In this document: positions 10,951 through 23,035 of the stretch, piece after piece | Layout of the letters: each line of letters begins with the position of its first letter | How positions within the stretch are numbered: position 1 is the stretch's first letter | DNA from: Macrothele yani | Taxonomy: Eukaryota; Arthropoda; Arachnida; Araneae; Macrothelidae | Reading direction: 5' to 3' | Assembly: GCA_039090855.1 (NCBI GenBank) | Contig: CM076995.1 | Span: forward strand, 121,656,270 to 121,720,269 | Length of the DNA: 64,000 nucleotides | Translations under genes and position numbers: made by a program | The notes under the pieces: model-generated | Told to the model about the DNA's origin: nothing | The model's input: the letters and a program-made list of their open reading frames with translations, nothing else | Databases searched by the model: none

Positions 10951-12959
10951 CGACCGCCAATAGCGAGGATGTAAGGTCAGGTGATGCGTAACATCACAGC
11001 CTCTCCTTGACAAATGTCAACCCCGCCTTCTCGTGGTACATCCTGTTCCCACTAAAGGGGCTCTGACGACCGCCAATAGCGGTATAACTATACCATCGGA
11101 ATGTTGATGCAAAAAAGAAGAGTGATGAGGACAACTAAAGAAGATGTGACTTCCAAAGTGGAATATATAGAGCTATGCAAGACAGTACAAAAAAGTATCA
11201 CTGAAGACGTGAAGAAATTCAACTGTAAACTAGTGAGGAAAGCAAGAAAACAACCAAAGCCTGAAGAGATCAAAGGGACATCTGAGAAAGGGAAGAAAAC
11301 AGATTATGGCTCTGAGAAAAGAACATGGTTCTGTAACAAAAGATGCAGGCGAAATTTTGACAAGAGTGAAAGATTTCTACTCCAAACTATGTGAAAGGGA
11401 TGATACATGTACTCCAGACATCATGAAAGGTACCAGTACCAGAGTTCTTCCAGTCCTCCCAGCAGAAGTTGCACATGTAATCAAGAACATGAAATGGGGA
11501 AAAGCTCCAGGAGAAGATGGAATTACCGTAGACGTCGTACAAGAAGCAAGTGGAGAAATTGAAACAGGACTCGCCCAAATTTTCACTCGATGCCTTAATG
11601 AAGGGAAGATTCCTGAGGATTGGAACAACGCTATAATGATCCTGCTACATAAAAAAGGTGACATTGAGGATCTCAGGAACTACAGACCTATCAGCCTCCT
11701 ATCAGTGGTTTATAAAATCTTCACTAAAGTTCTTTTACACCGCTTGAAGGTAACACTGGACATGGCTCAACCGAGAGAACAAGCTGGATTCAGGAGTGGC
11801 TACTGCACTATAGATCGTATCCACGTACTGAAAAAACTAATTAAAAGTGCGAGGGAATATGAACTTCCATTGTGCATGGCTTCTATCGATTATGAATAGG
11901 CCTTTGATTCGATGAAACCATCAGCAGTTATAATGGCTTTGAAATGCAGTATTGAAGATGCATACAATAATATTATTAATAACATCTATGAAAATGCAAG
12001 TGCAAAGATTCGGCTGTTTGAAAATACAACACACATAAAAATTGGAAAGGGAGTGAGACAAGGTGACACCATATCTCCGAAGCTCTTTAACGCCACATTG
12101 GAAAATGTCTTTCAATCACTGAACTGGGAAAACAAAGGGATAAAGATTAATGGAGATTATCTAACTCACCTTCGTTTTGCTGATGACGTAGTCATTTTGG
12201 CAACTACCTTATCACAGCTGCAGAGTATGACCCAGGAACTTGCTGACAAGAGTAAAGAAGTGGGATTAAAAATGAACTTTCAGAAGACAAAAGTGATGTG
12301 CAATGCTTTTACAAGAAACGAAGATTTATCGATTGATGGAGAAAAGCTGGAGACAACAGATACGTATGTTTATCTTGGGCAGCAGATATCAAGTGAGGGT
12401 CACATTGATGAAGAAATTAATTGGCATATAAAACTTGCCTGCAGAGCTTTTGGAAGAAACGGCATAATTTTCAAGAGCAATATGACATTATGTCTTAAAA
12501 GAAAAGTGTTTGATCAATGCATCCTTCCAGTGCTTACGTATGGTGCAGAGAAGTGGACCTTAACTAAAAGAGACAAAGGCTGCATACAACTCAAAGAAGC
12601 ATGGAGAGGTGCATGCTTGGTGTAACCAGGAACAATAAGAAGAGGAACTCGTGGATCCGAAAAATGACAAGAGTGGGAGACATCATTATCAGAGTTAAAT
12701 CCTTGAAATGGCAATGGGCTGGACATACTGCCAGAAGGACAGACCATTGGTGGACAGCCAAAATTTTAGATTGGATTCCAAGGGACAGGAAAAGACCCAG
12801 AAGAAGACCACATGGGAGATGGATGGATGAAATTTGAAAGTATGCGGGAGTAACGTGGAGGAGACTGGCACAAGACAGACTGTTGTGGAAGAGGCTTGGA
12901 GAGACCTTTGTCCAGCAGTGGATCGATAATGGTTGACAATGATGATGATGATGATGATG
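10951..12959 (+). mobile_element. RTE copy, internally deleted, head-to-head with the 7855-10936 copy
   Basis: It begins with CGACCGCCAATAGCG just after a 14-bp (TA)n tract and carries a 5' UTR segment to about 11099, where CTATACCATCGG is fused directly to AATGTTGATGC from the middle of the ORF. The endonuclease half is missing. The RT part (11101-12840) has frameshifts, an in-frame TAG at 11897-11899 (Lys to stop in the DYEKAFD motif) and further changes. It ends in (GAT)n at 12939-12959. It is a pseudogene. Confidence 0.85.
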
Positions 12960-13893
12960 AAAATGCAAGTGCAAAGATTCGGCTATTTGAGAATACATCA
13001 CCCATAAAAATTGGAAAGGGAGTGAGACAAGGTGACATATCTCCCAAACTCATTAATGCCACTTTGGAAAATGTCTTTCAATCACCGAACTGGAAAAACA
13101 AAGGGATAAAGATTAATGGAGATTATCTAACTCACCTTCATTTTGCTGATGACATAGTCATTTTTGCAACTACCCCATCAGAGCTGCTGAGTATGATCCA
13201 GGAACTTGCTGGCAAGAGTAAAGAAATGGGATTAAAAATTAAATTTCAGAAGACAAAAGATTGATGGCAAGATTTATCGATTGATGGCGAAAAGCTGGAG
13301 ATAACCAATACTTACATTTATCTTGGACAGCAGATATCAAATGAGGGTCACATTGATGAATAAATTAATTGGCATATAAAACTTGCCTGGAGAGCTTTTG
13401 GAAGAAACAGTATAATTTTCAGGAGTAATATGCCATTATGCCTTAAAAGAAAAGTGTTTGATCAATGCATCCTTCCAGTACTTATGTATGGTGCAGAGAC
13501 GTGGAACTTAACTAAAAGAGACATACAAAGACTGCAGACAACTCAAAGTAGCATGGAGAGGTGCATGCCTGGTGTAACCAGGAGAGATAAGAAGAGGAAC
13601 TCGTGGATCAGAAAAATGACAAGAGTGGAACACATCATGATCAGAGTAAAATCCCTGAAATGACAATGGGCTGGACATATTGCCAGAAGGACAGACCATC
13701 AATGGACAGCCGAAATTTTAGACTGTATTCCAAGGGACAGGAAAAGACCCAGAAGAAGACCACATGGGAGATGGGTGGATGGAATTCGAAAGTATGCAGG
13801 AGTAACATGGAGGAGACTGGCACAAGACAGACCGTTGTGGAAGAAACTTGGGGAGATCTTCATACAACAGTGGATTGATAATGGTTGATGATG
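12957..13893 (+). mobile_element. RTE copy, 5'-truncated, in tandem with the preceding copy
   Basis: The (ATG)n tail of the preceding copy passes straight into ATGAAAATGCAAGTGC, an internal RT position (YENASAKIRLFEN). The copy runs to the usual end and TGATGATGAT tail. It has deletions near 13040 and 13260, a TAA in the GHIDE(E) region near 13360, and a TGA in the KWQWAG segment near 13660. It is less similar to the intact copy than the others are. Confidence 0.85.
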
Positions 13894-14538
13894 ATATATG
13901 AATAAAAAGGAGCATTTGTTTATGCTGGAAACAACACTGATTTCATCAGATTAAAATTCTCACCATAGGGTAAGTAATTTAAGGAAAAATGAGAAACTTT
14001 TAAACAGTTTTGTGGAGTTCTTTGCAAGTAGTTTATGCTTTAATGATTTCTTTTTATTTTATGAGTTTATTTTTTGAAATGGCTCTAATATTTATTCAAT
14101 TAAGGATGGCACAGCATATTTTTGGTTTTTATTGGAGACTGAAGTTGTATGTTTAAACTACTTAAAGCTTAAAATTAGACAATCCATAGTGACTTGTTTA
14201 TCCTTCTGACATTTAAAGCAGATTTCAATTTGCAGCTACAGAAACAGTTTTTCTGTCTTGTAGAACAGTTTGATTGCAGAGTTTGATCTAACAATAACTG
14301 CTTTCTGTTTTTGCTCGTAATCAAATCTGCTGAAAAACCATCTTTTGATAAATGTCCAGTTTCAGTTCTCATAATCATTATAATCATAGACACCATAATT
14401 ATGCTTGATGCTAACTCATACATACATTTAGATGATTGATATATTTATCTGTCTGTCTGTTTCTCTATATATTGTAAATTATTTGCCATTTCTGTTATTC
14501 AGCTTAAGTACAATGTATTTATTTTATGTACTTTGCAG
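13894..14538. other. Intron sequence, nothing recognised
   Basis: AT-rich sequence ends at the exon acceptor. I see no repeat, RNA gene or ORF that can be supported. Confidence 0.4.
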
Positions 14539-14616
14539 ATAATAAACACTGGTGTTCGAATGTTTTGTAGAAGTGATAACAAGGATGCTAAGTGTCCATA
14601 CCGATTAACACAAGAA
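14539..14616 (+). CDS. NSUN2: NSUN2-like, second exon in window
   Basis: The exon is preceded by ctttgcag and followed by a gtatgt donor. It is 26 codons long, phase 0 at both ends, so it joins the 1354-1486 exon directly. It begins IINTGVRMFCR and ends CPYRLTQE. The family pattern here is (V/I)INTG(I/V)...CR...C.FRL.QEG, and the next exon supplies the glycine. The intron in front is about 13.1 kb and contains a Tc1, a LINE, a mariner and four RTE copies. Confidence 0.88.
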
Positions 14617-17231
14617 GTATGTATGACATATTTATGCATTTTCTTTCCTTTTAATTTTGAATCTATATACATAGCAAAATAATCAGAAGTGAAGGGAAGT
14701 AATCCATTGTTCCCACACTGTGTTGGTATCCAGCTTGTAACTAATATATCAGTCCAAAATAAGAGAAGTTTTTTTTAGCCCCTCCCCATTTTTTTTTCAC
14801 TGACATGCATTCAAGGTGAGGAATTTATTAGCTATGGTAACTGGAAAGGGAGGGCATGTTAAATGATTATGTAACTAAATAGAATTTAGCCTGAGTGATA
14901 TAAGTTTGCTACCCAGCAGTGAAAGATTGATGTTATCAAATCTATCCATTAAAGAAAGTTTCTTGGAAGGACTTTATCTTTCAGAAATGCCAAAATGATG
15001 TGGCATGTTCTAGTTTTAAAGTTCCATGGAAAACAAAAATAAGTAGCTCTTTCCATGAAAAACAAAAAAAAGTACTATGTTAATATAGTAGTGAAGTTAA
15101 TATAAATGCATGCTTGGGAAAAGTCCAAATGTGAGAAAGTTCATATTTACACAGTGGTGTTTTCCATTTGGAATTAATTTCTGTGGTGGATTATATTGTA
15201 TTATTAAAGCAGCCAGCATTCTGTGGTAAATTACATTATGCAATTCCTTCAAGTTTGCTGTAACAGAAATTGCAGACGGACATCAGATTCAACATAGGCA
15301 CAACCTGCACATAATGCATTTTAAATTTTTTCTCCAGAATTACTTTTCTTTCTCATGGAGAATGCTTTAAGTATATGTGCATCATTTATTGTAGTAGTAT
15401 GCTGGCCAAGTTTCATTTTTTTTTTATGGTTGAAACTTAGGTTTCTTGGTTGTCGTAGAGGATTTTTTAAACTAAGCTAGATTGGCTGTGATTTTGCCTC
15501 ATTCAACGGAGTAACACTACATCATAGCCACATTTATTGCTTTAATAATAGAAAAAAGTATATTTCAATATACAAACAACTGTTGTGCATCTCCTACCTT
15601 TTCATATTGTACTATAATTGTATATCTAAAGGTTCAACAGTATACAAATTGCTCCCTCAGAAAAATATGTATATAATATATAATAAGTTTTATACCCAAA
15701 TCTCTAGGTGTGCTTTTTAAATCAGTTTAGACTTGCATATAGGTGTATTCATGTTTTTGAAGTTAGCATATAAAAAGTAAAGCTATATGCAAGGGATATA
15801 AGATCAACAGCCATGGTGCCAGAATGCACAAGATTTTGTTCACTCTTTTATGGGTAATTAGAAAAGGGCATGCAAATAATAAGTTCAGGTGTCACTGAGG
15901 AGTACTGAGTTGAATGGAATGTGCACATGTGGCATACAATTTAAGTTTTCAGATACTGCCCACATGCATGTAATACACAGAAGTCCATTCTGATGACAAC
16001 AAAGGAAAATGGTGTCCTGGAATGGAAGAAACTTGGGATTTTTATTGAATCTGCAATTATTCTGACTGTACATAGATTTGTCTTAGAGAATTTCATGGAT
16101 GCACATTTTGCTGTAGTAGCAAAGCAGTATTTAGCATTAAAGCAAATAATTTCATTATGGCAAAGAGGGATCAAAAGTAAAAAGTTGCCACTCATTTTTT
16201 TTTTAGTTCCTGAGCAATGAAAGCTCAGCAATTTCTAAAGGTACTGATATAGCGGAATATATGGCAAAGCAAATAAGAGCAAAACAACTGATAAAAAAGT
16301 AAATTCTTCAACTTCCTGATTACTGGAAGTTGACAAATAAAAAAGTAACCAAAGAAAATAAAAATAAAAAGATTTGAAGAAAGCAAGAAATTCATATCTG
16401 ATTGCAACATAAAATATTGGTGTAGATCACTATTTTATTATTATTATTTTTAAAATTTTCTTGCTGGGAATATGTTTTTGTCAAAAAATTAGTAGAATTT
16501 TTATGGAAATCAACAGCTGTTCAAAACATGATGTTTACTTGTAGGTATTGTATGATATTTACTGTTGGCACACATGATATACTTTTGTACATCATACATT
16601 ACTGAAAACATGTGAAAGTCAAATGTACAAAATTAAACTGTATGTTATAAGGGGGAGTTCTCTCGATTCTGAGTACTTAAAGGTATATAGAAATCTTTAT
16701 TTATAAGTAACAAACAAACAAACAAAAACAAAAAACCGTTGCATCAATGTTGTACTCCCAGAAGGATATATGACATGGCAATGCAGATAAATCCCAGCAT
16801 GCTGATAGAAAGTTTATTACTGCCATTGAGGTTAAACCTAGGGGTGACTTGCCTAACCAAAAAACTTCTCCTTTTGTCATCCTAACCTTGTGTATGAGGG
16901 TAACTTGGGTCCTCAACAGGGTTTATTTTCTTTATGAAATATGACACTCCCATCAAAAATGAAATTTCAAGCTCTTTTGATACTTCCTTAAAACACAAAC
17001 ATAGTTGTATGAATAATTCTAGTACTTGATTCCCAGCAGTGTAACTGTTTGCTTTCCCAGCACCAGATGAGTGAGTATCTGCCACATTTCTCACAGCTAC
17101 AGCAGACAAAAATCACATTTCACAAAACAGCTGCAACCTTAACAACTCGCAGAAACATTTTCTGATATTCATTTCAAAGCACCATATCAAAATCATTCAA
17201 CATACTGAATATTGCAAACTAATAGTCACTC

Positions 17232-17289
17232 TCACTATGTAGTTCAGCCTTCATCCACCTGATTGGATGAAGGTTGAACTACATAGTGA
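17232..17289. repeat. Hairpin with about 26-bp arms
   Basis: TCACTATGTAGTTCAGCC... and its reverse complement are separated by a 6-base loop (cctgat). Only one position is mismatched or wobble (AGCC versus GGTT). It could be a tiny MITE or a transcribed hairpin. The surrounding intron (14617-17740) is otherwise AT-rich with nothing recognisable. Confidence 0.75.
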
Positions 17290-17739
17290 TAGGACTGTTA
17301 ATTTGCCAGATAAGGAAGCCAGGGTATCCAACATCCAAACTCGCTCGTGCTCACCGCAAGGAAAGTTTCTGTTGGTTAATGAAATATAAACAATGCAATT
17401 ATACATCTCCGGAAGTCATTTCTTGTCTCAAATTCTAATGAATTCATCTTACTTTCTCATTTAATAGACACACAAACTGATTTTGACACTGGGAAGAAGT
17501 GCTGCTGCTGATGTCAAGAGTACTGAAAATTGAATACCAGCATTATTTTTGTCTTGATGAAAGTGTCTGTAGCAAACTGGATCCTTATCAACAGCTTTTA
17601 TGTATAGTCCATTCAAATAAAGAAGAATCCCATTTCTCACTGACATCGGTGATAGTGAACTTTTATCTGTATTTGGATTATATTAGATCATTTCCAAAAG
17701 TAATGCTTTTTTTAGTGGAACTTTGAACTAACATCACAA

Positions 17740-18790
17740 ACAAAGTCCTTATATTTAGTCAGAAATGTAATCACCATAATTGTGTAACACCTTTTCCCAT
17801 CTTGAAACAAAGTTATTGATACCATTTTTATAAAACCTTGGCCCCTGAGACTCCAAATACTGTTTAATACCATTTTTGACCTCATCAAATGTTTTGAAAT
17901 GTTTGCCAGCTAAGTAATGTTGCATCAATTGAAACAAATAGTAATCGGAAGTTGCAATATCTGGGCTGTAAGGTGCATGAGGTAGCACCTCCCAACCATT
18001 GAAATTGCTTGATGTTTTGTCTCATGCCCCCAATTAGGTGTGTGGGTACACTTCGTCATGGAGGACTACTTTTCTGTGGGCTATTGCAAGTAGCTTGAGT
18101 GAAATTTGTTCACAAGGATGAGTATGTTGATCACAGTAGATATCAGAGTCAATAGTTTCACTAGGTTTTAGGAGCTCATAATGAATTACACCCCTTTTCT
18201 CCCACCAAATGCACAGTGACACTTTTTTCTATGAATATTCGGTTTTGCTGTTGTTTTAGGAGTTTCACCAAATGATAACCATTGCTGTTTGCAAGTAGGA
18301 TTTTTATATAATACTCACTTTTCATCACCCATAACTATTCTGTCCAAAAAGAGTCATTTGCTTGTCCAGGCAGAAGTGCTGAACAAATGGACATGCGCTG
18401 AAGTTTATTGTACTCGGCTAAGTGCATGAGGAACCCATATTCCAGCCTTGTTTGCCTTTCCCATTGCTTTCAAGTGATGGAAATCTGTTGCTCTAGCTAG
18501 GCTTGATGTTTCTGCAATTTTATTCTGTGTCTGCTGCGGATTTTCCTCAGCTATAGCTCGAAGACGTTTGTCATCAACATGTAAAGGTCTACCTGATCTT
18601 GGAGCACCTTTAAACTGAAATCACCACTTTTGAACTTCAAAATCCACATCTGACATTTCCTCACATTCATTACTTCTGGATACACTTTGTTAATGTTGCT
18701 TGCTGCTGTAGTTGCATTGTTTCCTTTATGAAATTCGTAAAACATACAATGTTGTAAATGTTCGTTACTTGGTAAATCACTTGCCATTTT
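17740..18790 (-). mobile_element. Mariner, mori-like, decayed
   Basis: The transposase on the - strand starts at 18787: MASDLPSNEHLQHCMFYEF, followed by NNATTAASNI and KFKSGDFSL. The region near 18340 holds MGDEK followed by a TGA where Trp is expected. VVLHDEVYPHT at about 18040-18070 replaces the LHDNARPHT motif. YSPDIATSDYYLFQLMQHYL (about 17920-17970) carries the third Asp. Several stops and frameshifts are present. The SPD..SDYHLF...QH.L signature is typical of mori-type mariners. TIR ends were not found with confidence. Confidence 0.75.
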
Positions 18791-18927
18791 TTAACTGATG
18801 ATCACAAAACTACAAAATTGCTTGAAGGACAGTTAATATAGTTAGTTAATATATATTTAAAATTGCTTAAATGACCATATAGTCAGTTACTATATACCAC
18901 TACACTGGAAACACTTTTAATATTGAT

Positions 18928-19863
18928 CATCATCATCATTGTCAACCATTATCAATCCACTGCTGGACGAAGGTCTCCCCAAGTTTCCTCCACAACGGTC
19001 TGTCTTGTGCCAGTCTCCTCCATGTCACTCCCGCATACTTTCGAATTTCATCCACCCATCTCCCATGTGGTCTTCTTCTGGGTCTTTTCCTGTCCCTTGG
19101 AATCCAATCTAAAATTTCGGCTGTCCATCGATGGTCTGTCCTTCTGGCAGTATGTCCAGCCCATTGCCATTTCAGGGATTTAACTCTGATCATGATGTCT
19201 TCCACTCTTGTCATTTTTCGGATCCACGTGTTCCTCTTCTTATCTCTCCTGGTTACACCAAGCATGCACCTCTCCATGCTCCTTTGAGTTGTCTGCAGCC
19301 TTTGTATGTCTCTTTTAGCTAAGGTCCACGTCTCTGCACCATACGTAAGCACTGGAAGGATGCATTGATCAAACACTTTTCTTTTAAGACATAATGGCAT
19401 ATTGCTCTTGAAAATTATGCTGTTTCTTCCAAAAGCTCTCCAGGCAAGTTTTGTACGCCGATTAATTTCTTCACCAATGTGACCCTCACTTGATATCTGC
19501 TGTCCAAGATAAACGTACGTGTCTGTTATCTCCAGCTTTTCTCCATCAATCGATAAATCTTCATTTCTTGTAAAAGCATTGAACATCACTTTTGTCTTCT
19601 GAAAGTTCATTTTTAATCCCACTTCTTTACTCTTGTCAGCAAGTTCCTGGATCATACTCTGTAGCTCTGATGGGGTAGTTGCAAAAATGACTACGTCATC
19701 AGCAAAACGAAGGTGGGTTAGATAATCTCCATTAATCTTTATCCCCTTGGTTTCCCAGCTCAGTGACTGAAAAACTGTCCCTTGGAATCCAATCTAAAAT
19801 TTCGGCTGTCCATCGATGGTCTGTCCTTCTGGCAGTATGTCCAGCCCATTGCCATTTCAGGGA
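18928..19863 (-). mobile_element. RTE copy, 5'-truncated, with a relocated 3' fragment at its 5' end
   Basis: A 12-bp target site duplication, TTTAATATTGAT, flanks it at 18916-18927 and 19864-19875. From the 3' end the copy is collinear with the intact RTE up to about 19770. It then jumps to a 93-bp segment (about 19771-19863) that duplicates 19092-19184, in the same orientation. The C-terminal coding part is uninterrupted for 237 codons (18942-19655). Confidence 0.9.
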
Positions 19864-20078
19864 TTTAATATTGATAATCTCCATAATATAATCTGCAAAA
19901 TTTTTCAAAAAAGAAGTGGTTGTGAAAAAACATTACTTTTGTAATGACCTAATATTTCATGATGTTTAAGAGCTATTCAGTGGTAAAGGTCTACGTGGGT
20001 CATGCAAAAAGTAACGAGACTAACATCATAGTGCCAAAGTAAACCCCCACAGAAAAATGCAGCTGCCTGTGTTGGAAC

Positions 20079-21871
20079 CAGGGCAAGATTTCATCTTTTT
20101 GCTCACTAGCAAACTTTGCTAGTGACCAAATAGTTTGCTAGCAAAACATTTGCATGACTAGCAAGTAAAACTAAATCACATAATAACTTATTTTCTAATA
20201 AAGTTACACAGAAATATAAATATGTGTATAAATATTTTGATTTTTTGAATAATGAATAGAATCTTAGATAAGTTTAGTGACTATCTTTATTATTAATTTC
20301 TAACAAATTCTCATACCACATGAATATATTTCACTGACATTCTAATTCAGATTTCTTCCCATATGGTTTACGCTCAGGGTGTCCGACTTTGTCATCATAC
20401 CACTTTATAACTGCTGACCGTGGATTAAAAATCTATTCTTGGGACCCTTCTATTTCAATTGTCATCAGAGCATTTAAAGTTTCAACAGACAAATTGTTCC
20501 TCCAACCCCCTTGTATTATTTTTAAAAAAACTGAATCCAACCTCACAACATGCAATACTAAGTGGAAGTATCGCACAAATTTCTGCTAAACTTCTACACG
20601 CTTCATATCTGCCAACTACCACACAATGCCGTAGTTTCTACGGAATTAGTTGTCTGACTACGGAACTCACTATCAAAACTACGGATTCTACAAATTTTCA
20701 TTTTGTTTCAAATTTTTCTTTTGCTATTATTTTTATGATATACACAAGATTCTTACAGGGATTCGCGGAATACCGCTTTATTTATTTTTTTTTTGTCATC
20801 AGTTAGATCATGCTGAAGATCGATATTTGGGAGAGGGGGGTGGGGGTGGGGTCGTCTTCCATCTTGAGACGAAATTTCATGCTTCAAAACTTTCGAACAC
20901 AGTAGTGAAAGGGAGTAAGAAAATTTTGTCCGTAATCGCAAATTGTTCTCCCAATGTTGTCTTTGTGTCCGCTTTTCTTGTTAAATATCATTTTATTGCA
21001 TAAATGTTTGCATTTTAGCTTGAAACTGTGGAGAACAATTTGCAAAAACAGAAGTTGGCTGCTGCAAAATTTTTCTGTAATCTTCAGGCATGAGATTCTT
21101 CCGCGAATTCAAGGAATTCCGACTTTTTTCGTTGTTATTGGAATTCCCTCTTTACGAAACTAGAAAACGAAAGGTCGACGGAATTCGGATTTTTCTTTAA
21201 TCATAATTTTTTTTTCTCACGTTGCCTCTGTCAAGTATTATTGCTCATTAACATTTTACTGGATAAATATTTGTATTTCAGCTTGAAAATACAAGGAAAA
21301 TTTCCCAAACCAGAAGTCAGACGAAGCAAAAGTTTCTTCCGTAATCGTTTACCCCCTCCGCGAACACGTTTCGTAAAAAGCGTCATCTATGCCACGCAAT
21401 AAAGGCGATCGCTTGGCTTACGGTACGACAGGAGTTGAGGACAAAGTTCATGGGGCAAAAGAAGGGAGGGTGGCAGAGCAGGTGGTCAAACAACCGATCC
21501 ATCCCAGAGCTCTGGGTTGCCACGGCAACCATTGCTGACGTCACGTTCAGTTTCTGTAATAGACCAATGAGGGCACGATGGAGAGGAGTTTCAATGTGCT
21601 TCTACGACAGTTTGGAAGGGATGAAAGATATGGGGAGGATGGGTATTAAGTGTCATAAGGAAATTGGCGAAAGAGAATCGCTGATTGTCGCTGTTTTAAC
21701 AAGTGATAATAGAAACTGTTATGTAAACTTCATGGATTAATAATGATTTTTGGTTACTTTAAATAAAGAAATGACCTTACTAGCAATATTTGCTACTGCG
21801 ATTTTTTTCACTAGCAAATTTGATTTTTCACTAGCTATTTGCTAGTTGCTAATCGGTGAAATCGCGCCCTG
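20079..21871. mobile_element. Non-autonomous hAT-like element nested in the mariner
   Basis: A perfect 8-bp target duplication GTTGGAAC flanks it at 20071-20078 and 21872-21879. The ends are CAGGGCAAGATTTCA and, inverted, CAGGGCGCGATTTCA. Subterminal regions are dense in CTAGCAAA and TTTGCTAG motifs on both sides, as expected for hAT transposase binding arrays. No transposase can be read. The interior (20900-21400) holds two reverse-strand copies of a satellite-like module, about 265 bp apart, that also occurs near 50-51 kb. Confidence 0.85.
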
Positions 21872-22586
21872 GTTGGAACACCTGCAAGATCAGTCATGTG
21901 ACAGCGGGTTGTTATAATGTCCTGGAGTTGATGTTGTAGAGTTCAGATGTGTTTCTGTAACCCAGTATGGATTTAAAACTGGAGCAAAGATCAGCTCCAA
22001 AGTTTTCATTCATTTGAATAAAACCACCACAGAAATGCATGAAATGATTAAAACAGCCTGTAAGGAAGATGCTTTGTTTTGTGCAAGAGTTTTTGAGTGG
22101 CACAAAAATTTTGTGAATGATGAAGTGTCCGGAAGATGCGCCATGCTCTGGTAGGCCTTCAACATCGATTACAGAGGTTAATGCCAATACCATCAAGGCA
22201 CTCCTGCGCAAAGGCCGCAGAACGACCATTGAGGAGGCTGCTAATGGGATACAGATGTCTGTTGGTTCCATTGATGACATTGTGAGAAACCACTTGGGGT
22301 ACCGAAAAGTCGCTGCAAAGAGGATTTCCCACCTGCTCACGGATGAAAACGAGGCAAATCGTGTTATCACTTGTCTGCAATGGAAGTGCCAGTTATGACA
22401 TGAACCACACTTTTTGGATCGAGTCGTCACATGTGTTGAAACATTTTTTCACCATTTCGATCCAGAAACAAGACTACAGAGCACCCACAGAATCCCTGAT
22501 TCAAGAAAGCAAAGGTTCTAGCAAGCGCGGGGAAGATCATGTGCCTGGTTTTCTTCAATATAAAGGGAATTGTGTATGGCAATGTT

Positions 22587-23035
22587 GTTCCACAAGGGAA
22601 AACTGTTACCAGTGTTCTTTCTTGCTGTTCCACCAGGGAAAACTGTTACCAGTGTTCTAAGAGTTGTGTTCCACAAGGGAAAACTGTTACCAGTGTTCTT
22701 TCTTGCTGTTCCACAAGGGAAAACTGTTACCAGTGTTCTAGGAGATGTGTTCCACAAGGGAAAACTGTTACCAGTGTTCTTTCTTGCTGTTCCACAAGGG
22801 AAAACTGTTACCAGTGTTCTAAGAGTTGTGTTCCACAAGGGAAAACTGTTACCAGTGTTCTAAGAGTTGTGTTCCACAAGGGAAAACTTACCAGTGTTCT
22901 AAGAGTTGTGTTCCTCAAGGGAAAACTGTTACCAGTGTTCTAAGAGTTGTGTTCCACTAGAGAAAACTGTTACCAGTGTTCTTCAAGTAACAATTTTCCC
23001 TCTTGTTGTTCCACAAGAGAAAACTTTTACCTGAA
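22587..23035 (+). repeat. Minisatellite, 40/41-bp units, about 10 copies
   Basis: Units start GTTCCACAAGGGAAAACTG and continue TTACCAGTGTTCT. Two flavours follow (TTCTTGCT, giving a 40-bp unit, and AAGAGTTGT, giving 41). In the first five or six units they alternate as an 81-bp dimer, and later units are of the second flavour. The unit derives from the mariner transposase stretch VPQGKTVTSVL. The last copies are degenerate. The repetitive ORF here is a by-product and not a gene. Confidence 0.9.

Noticed and set aside
20389..21163. Small + strand ORFs inside the nested hAT-like element
   Set aside because: No recognisable motif; they overlap satellite-like modules that recur elsewhere in the opposite orientation.
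22570..22943. ORFs encoding a repetitive protein (VPQGKTVTSVL and FHKGKLLPVF repeats)
   Set aside because: They are translations of the minisatellite inside a dead mariner, and open frames in several phases are expected.
22587..23035. CRISPR-like array
   Set aside because: Units are contiguous with no unique spacers, and the sequence is eukaryotic.
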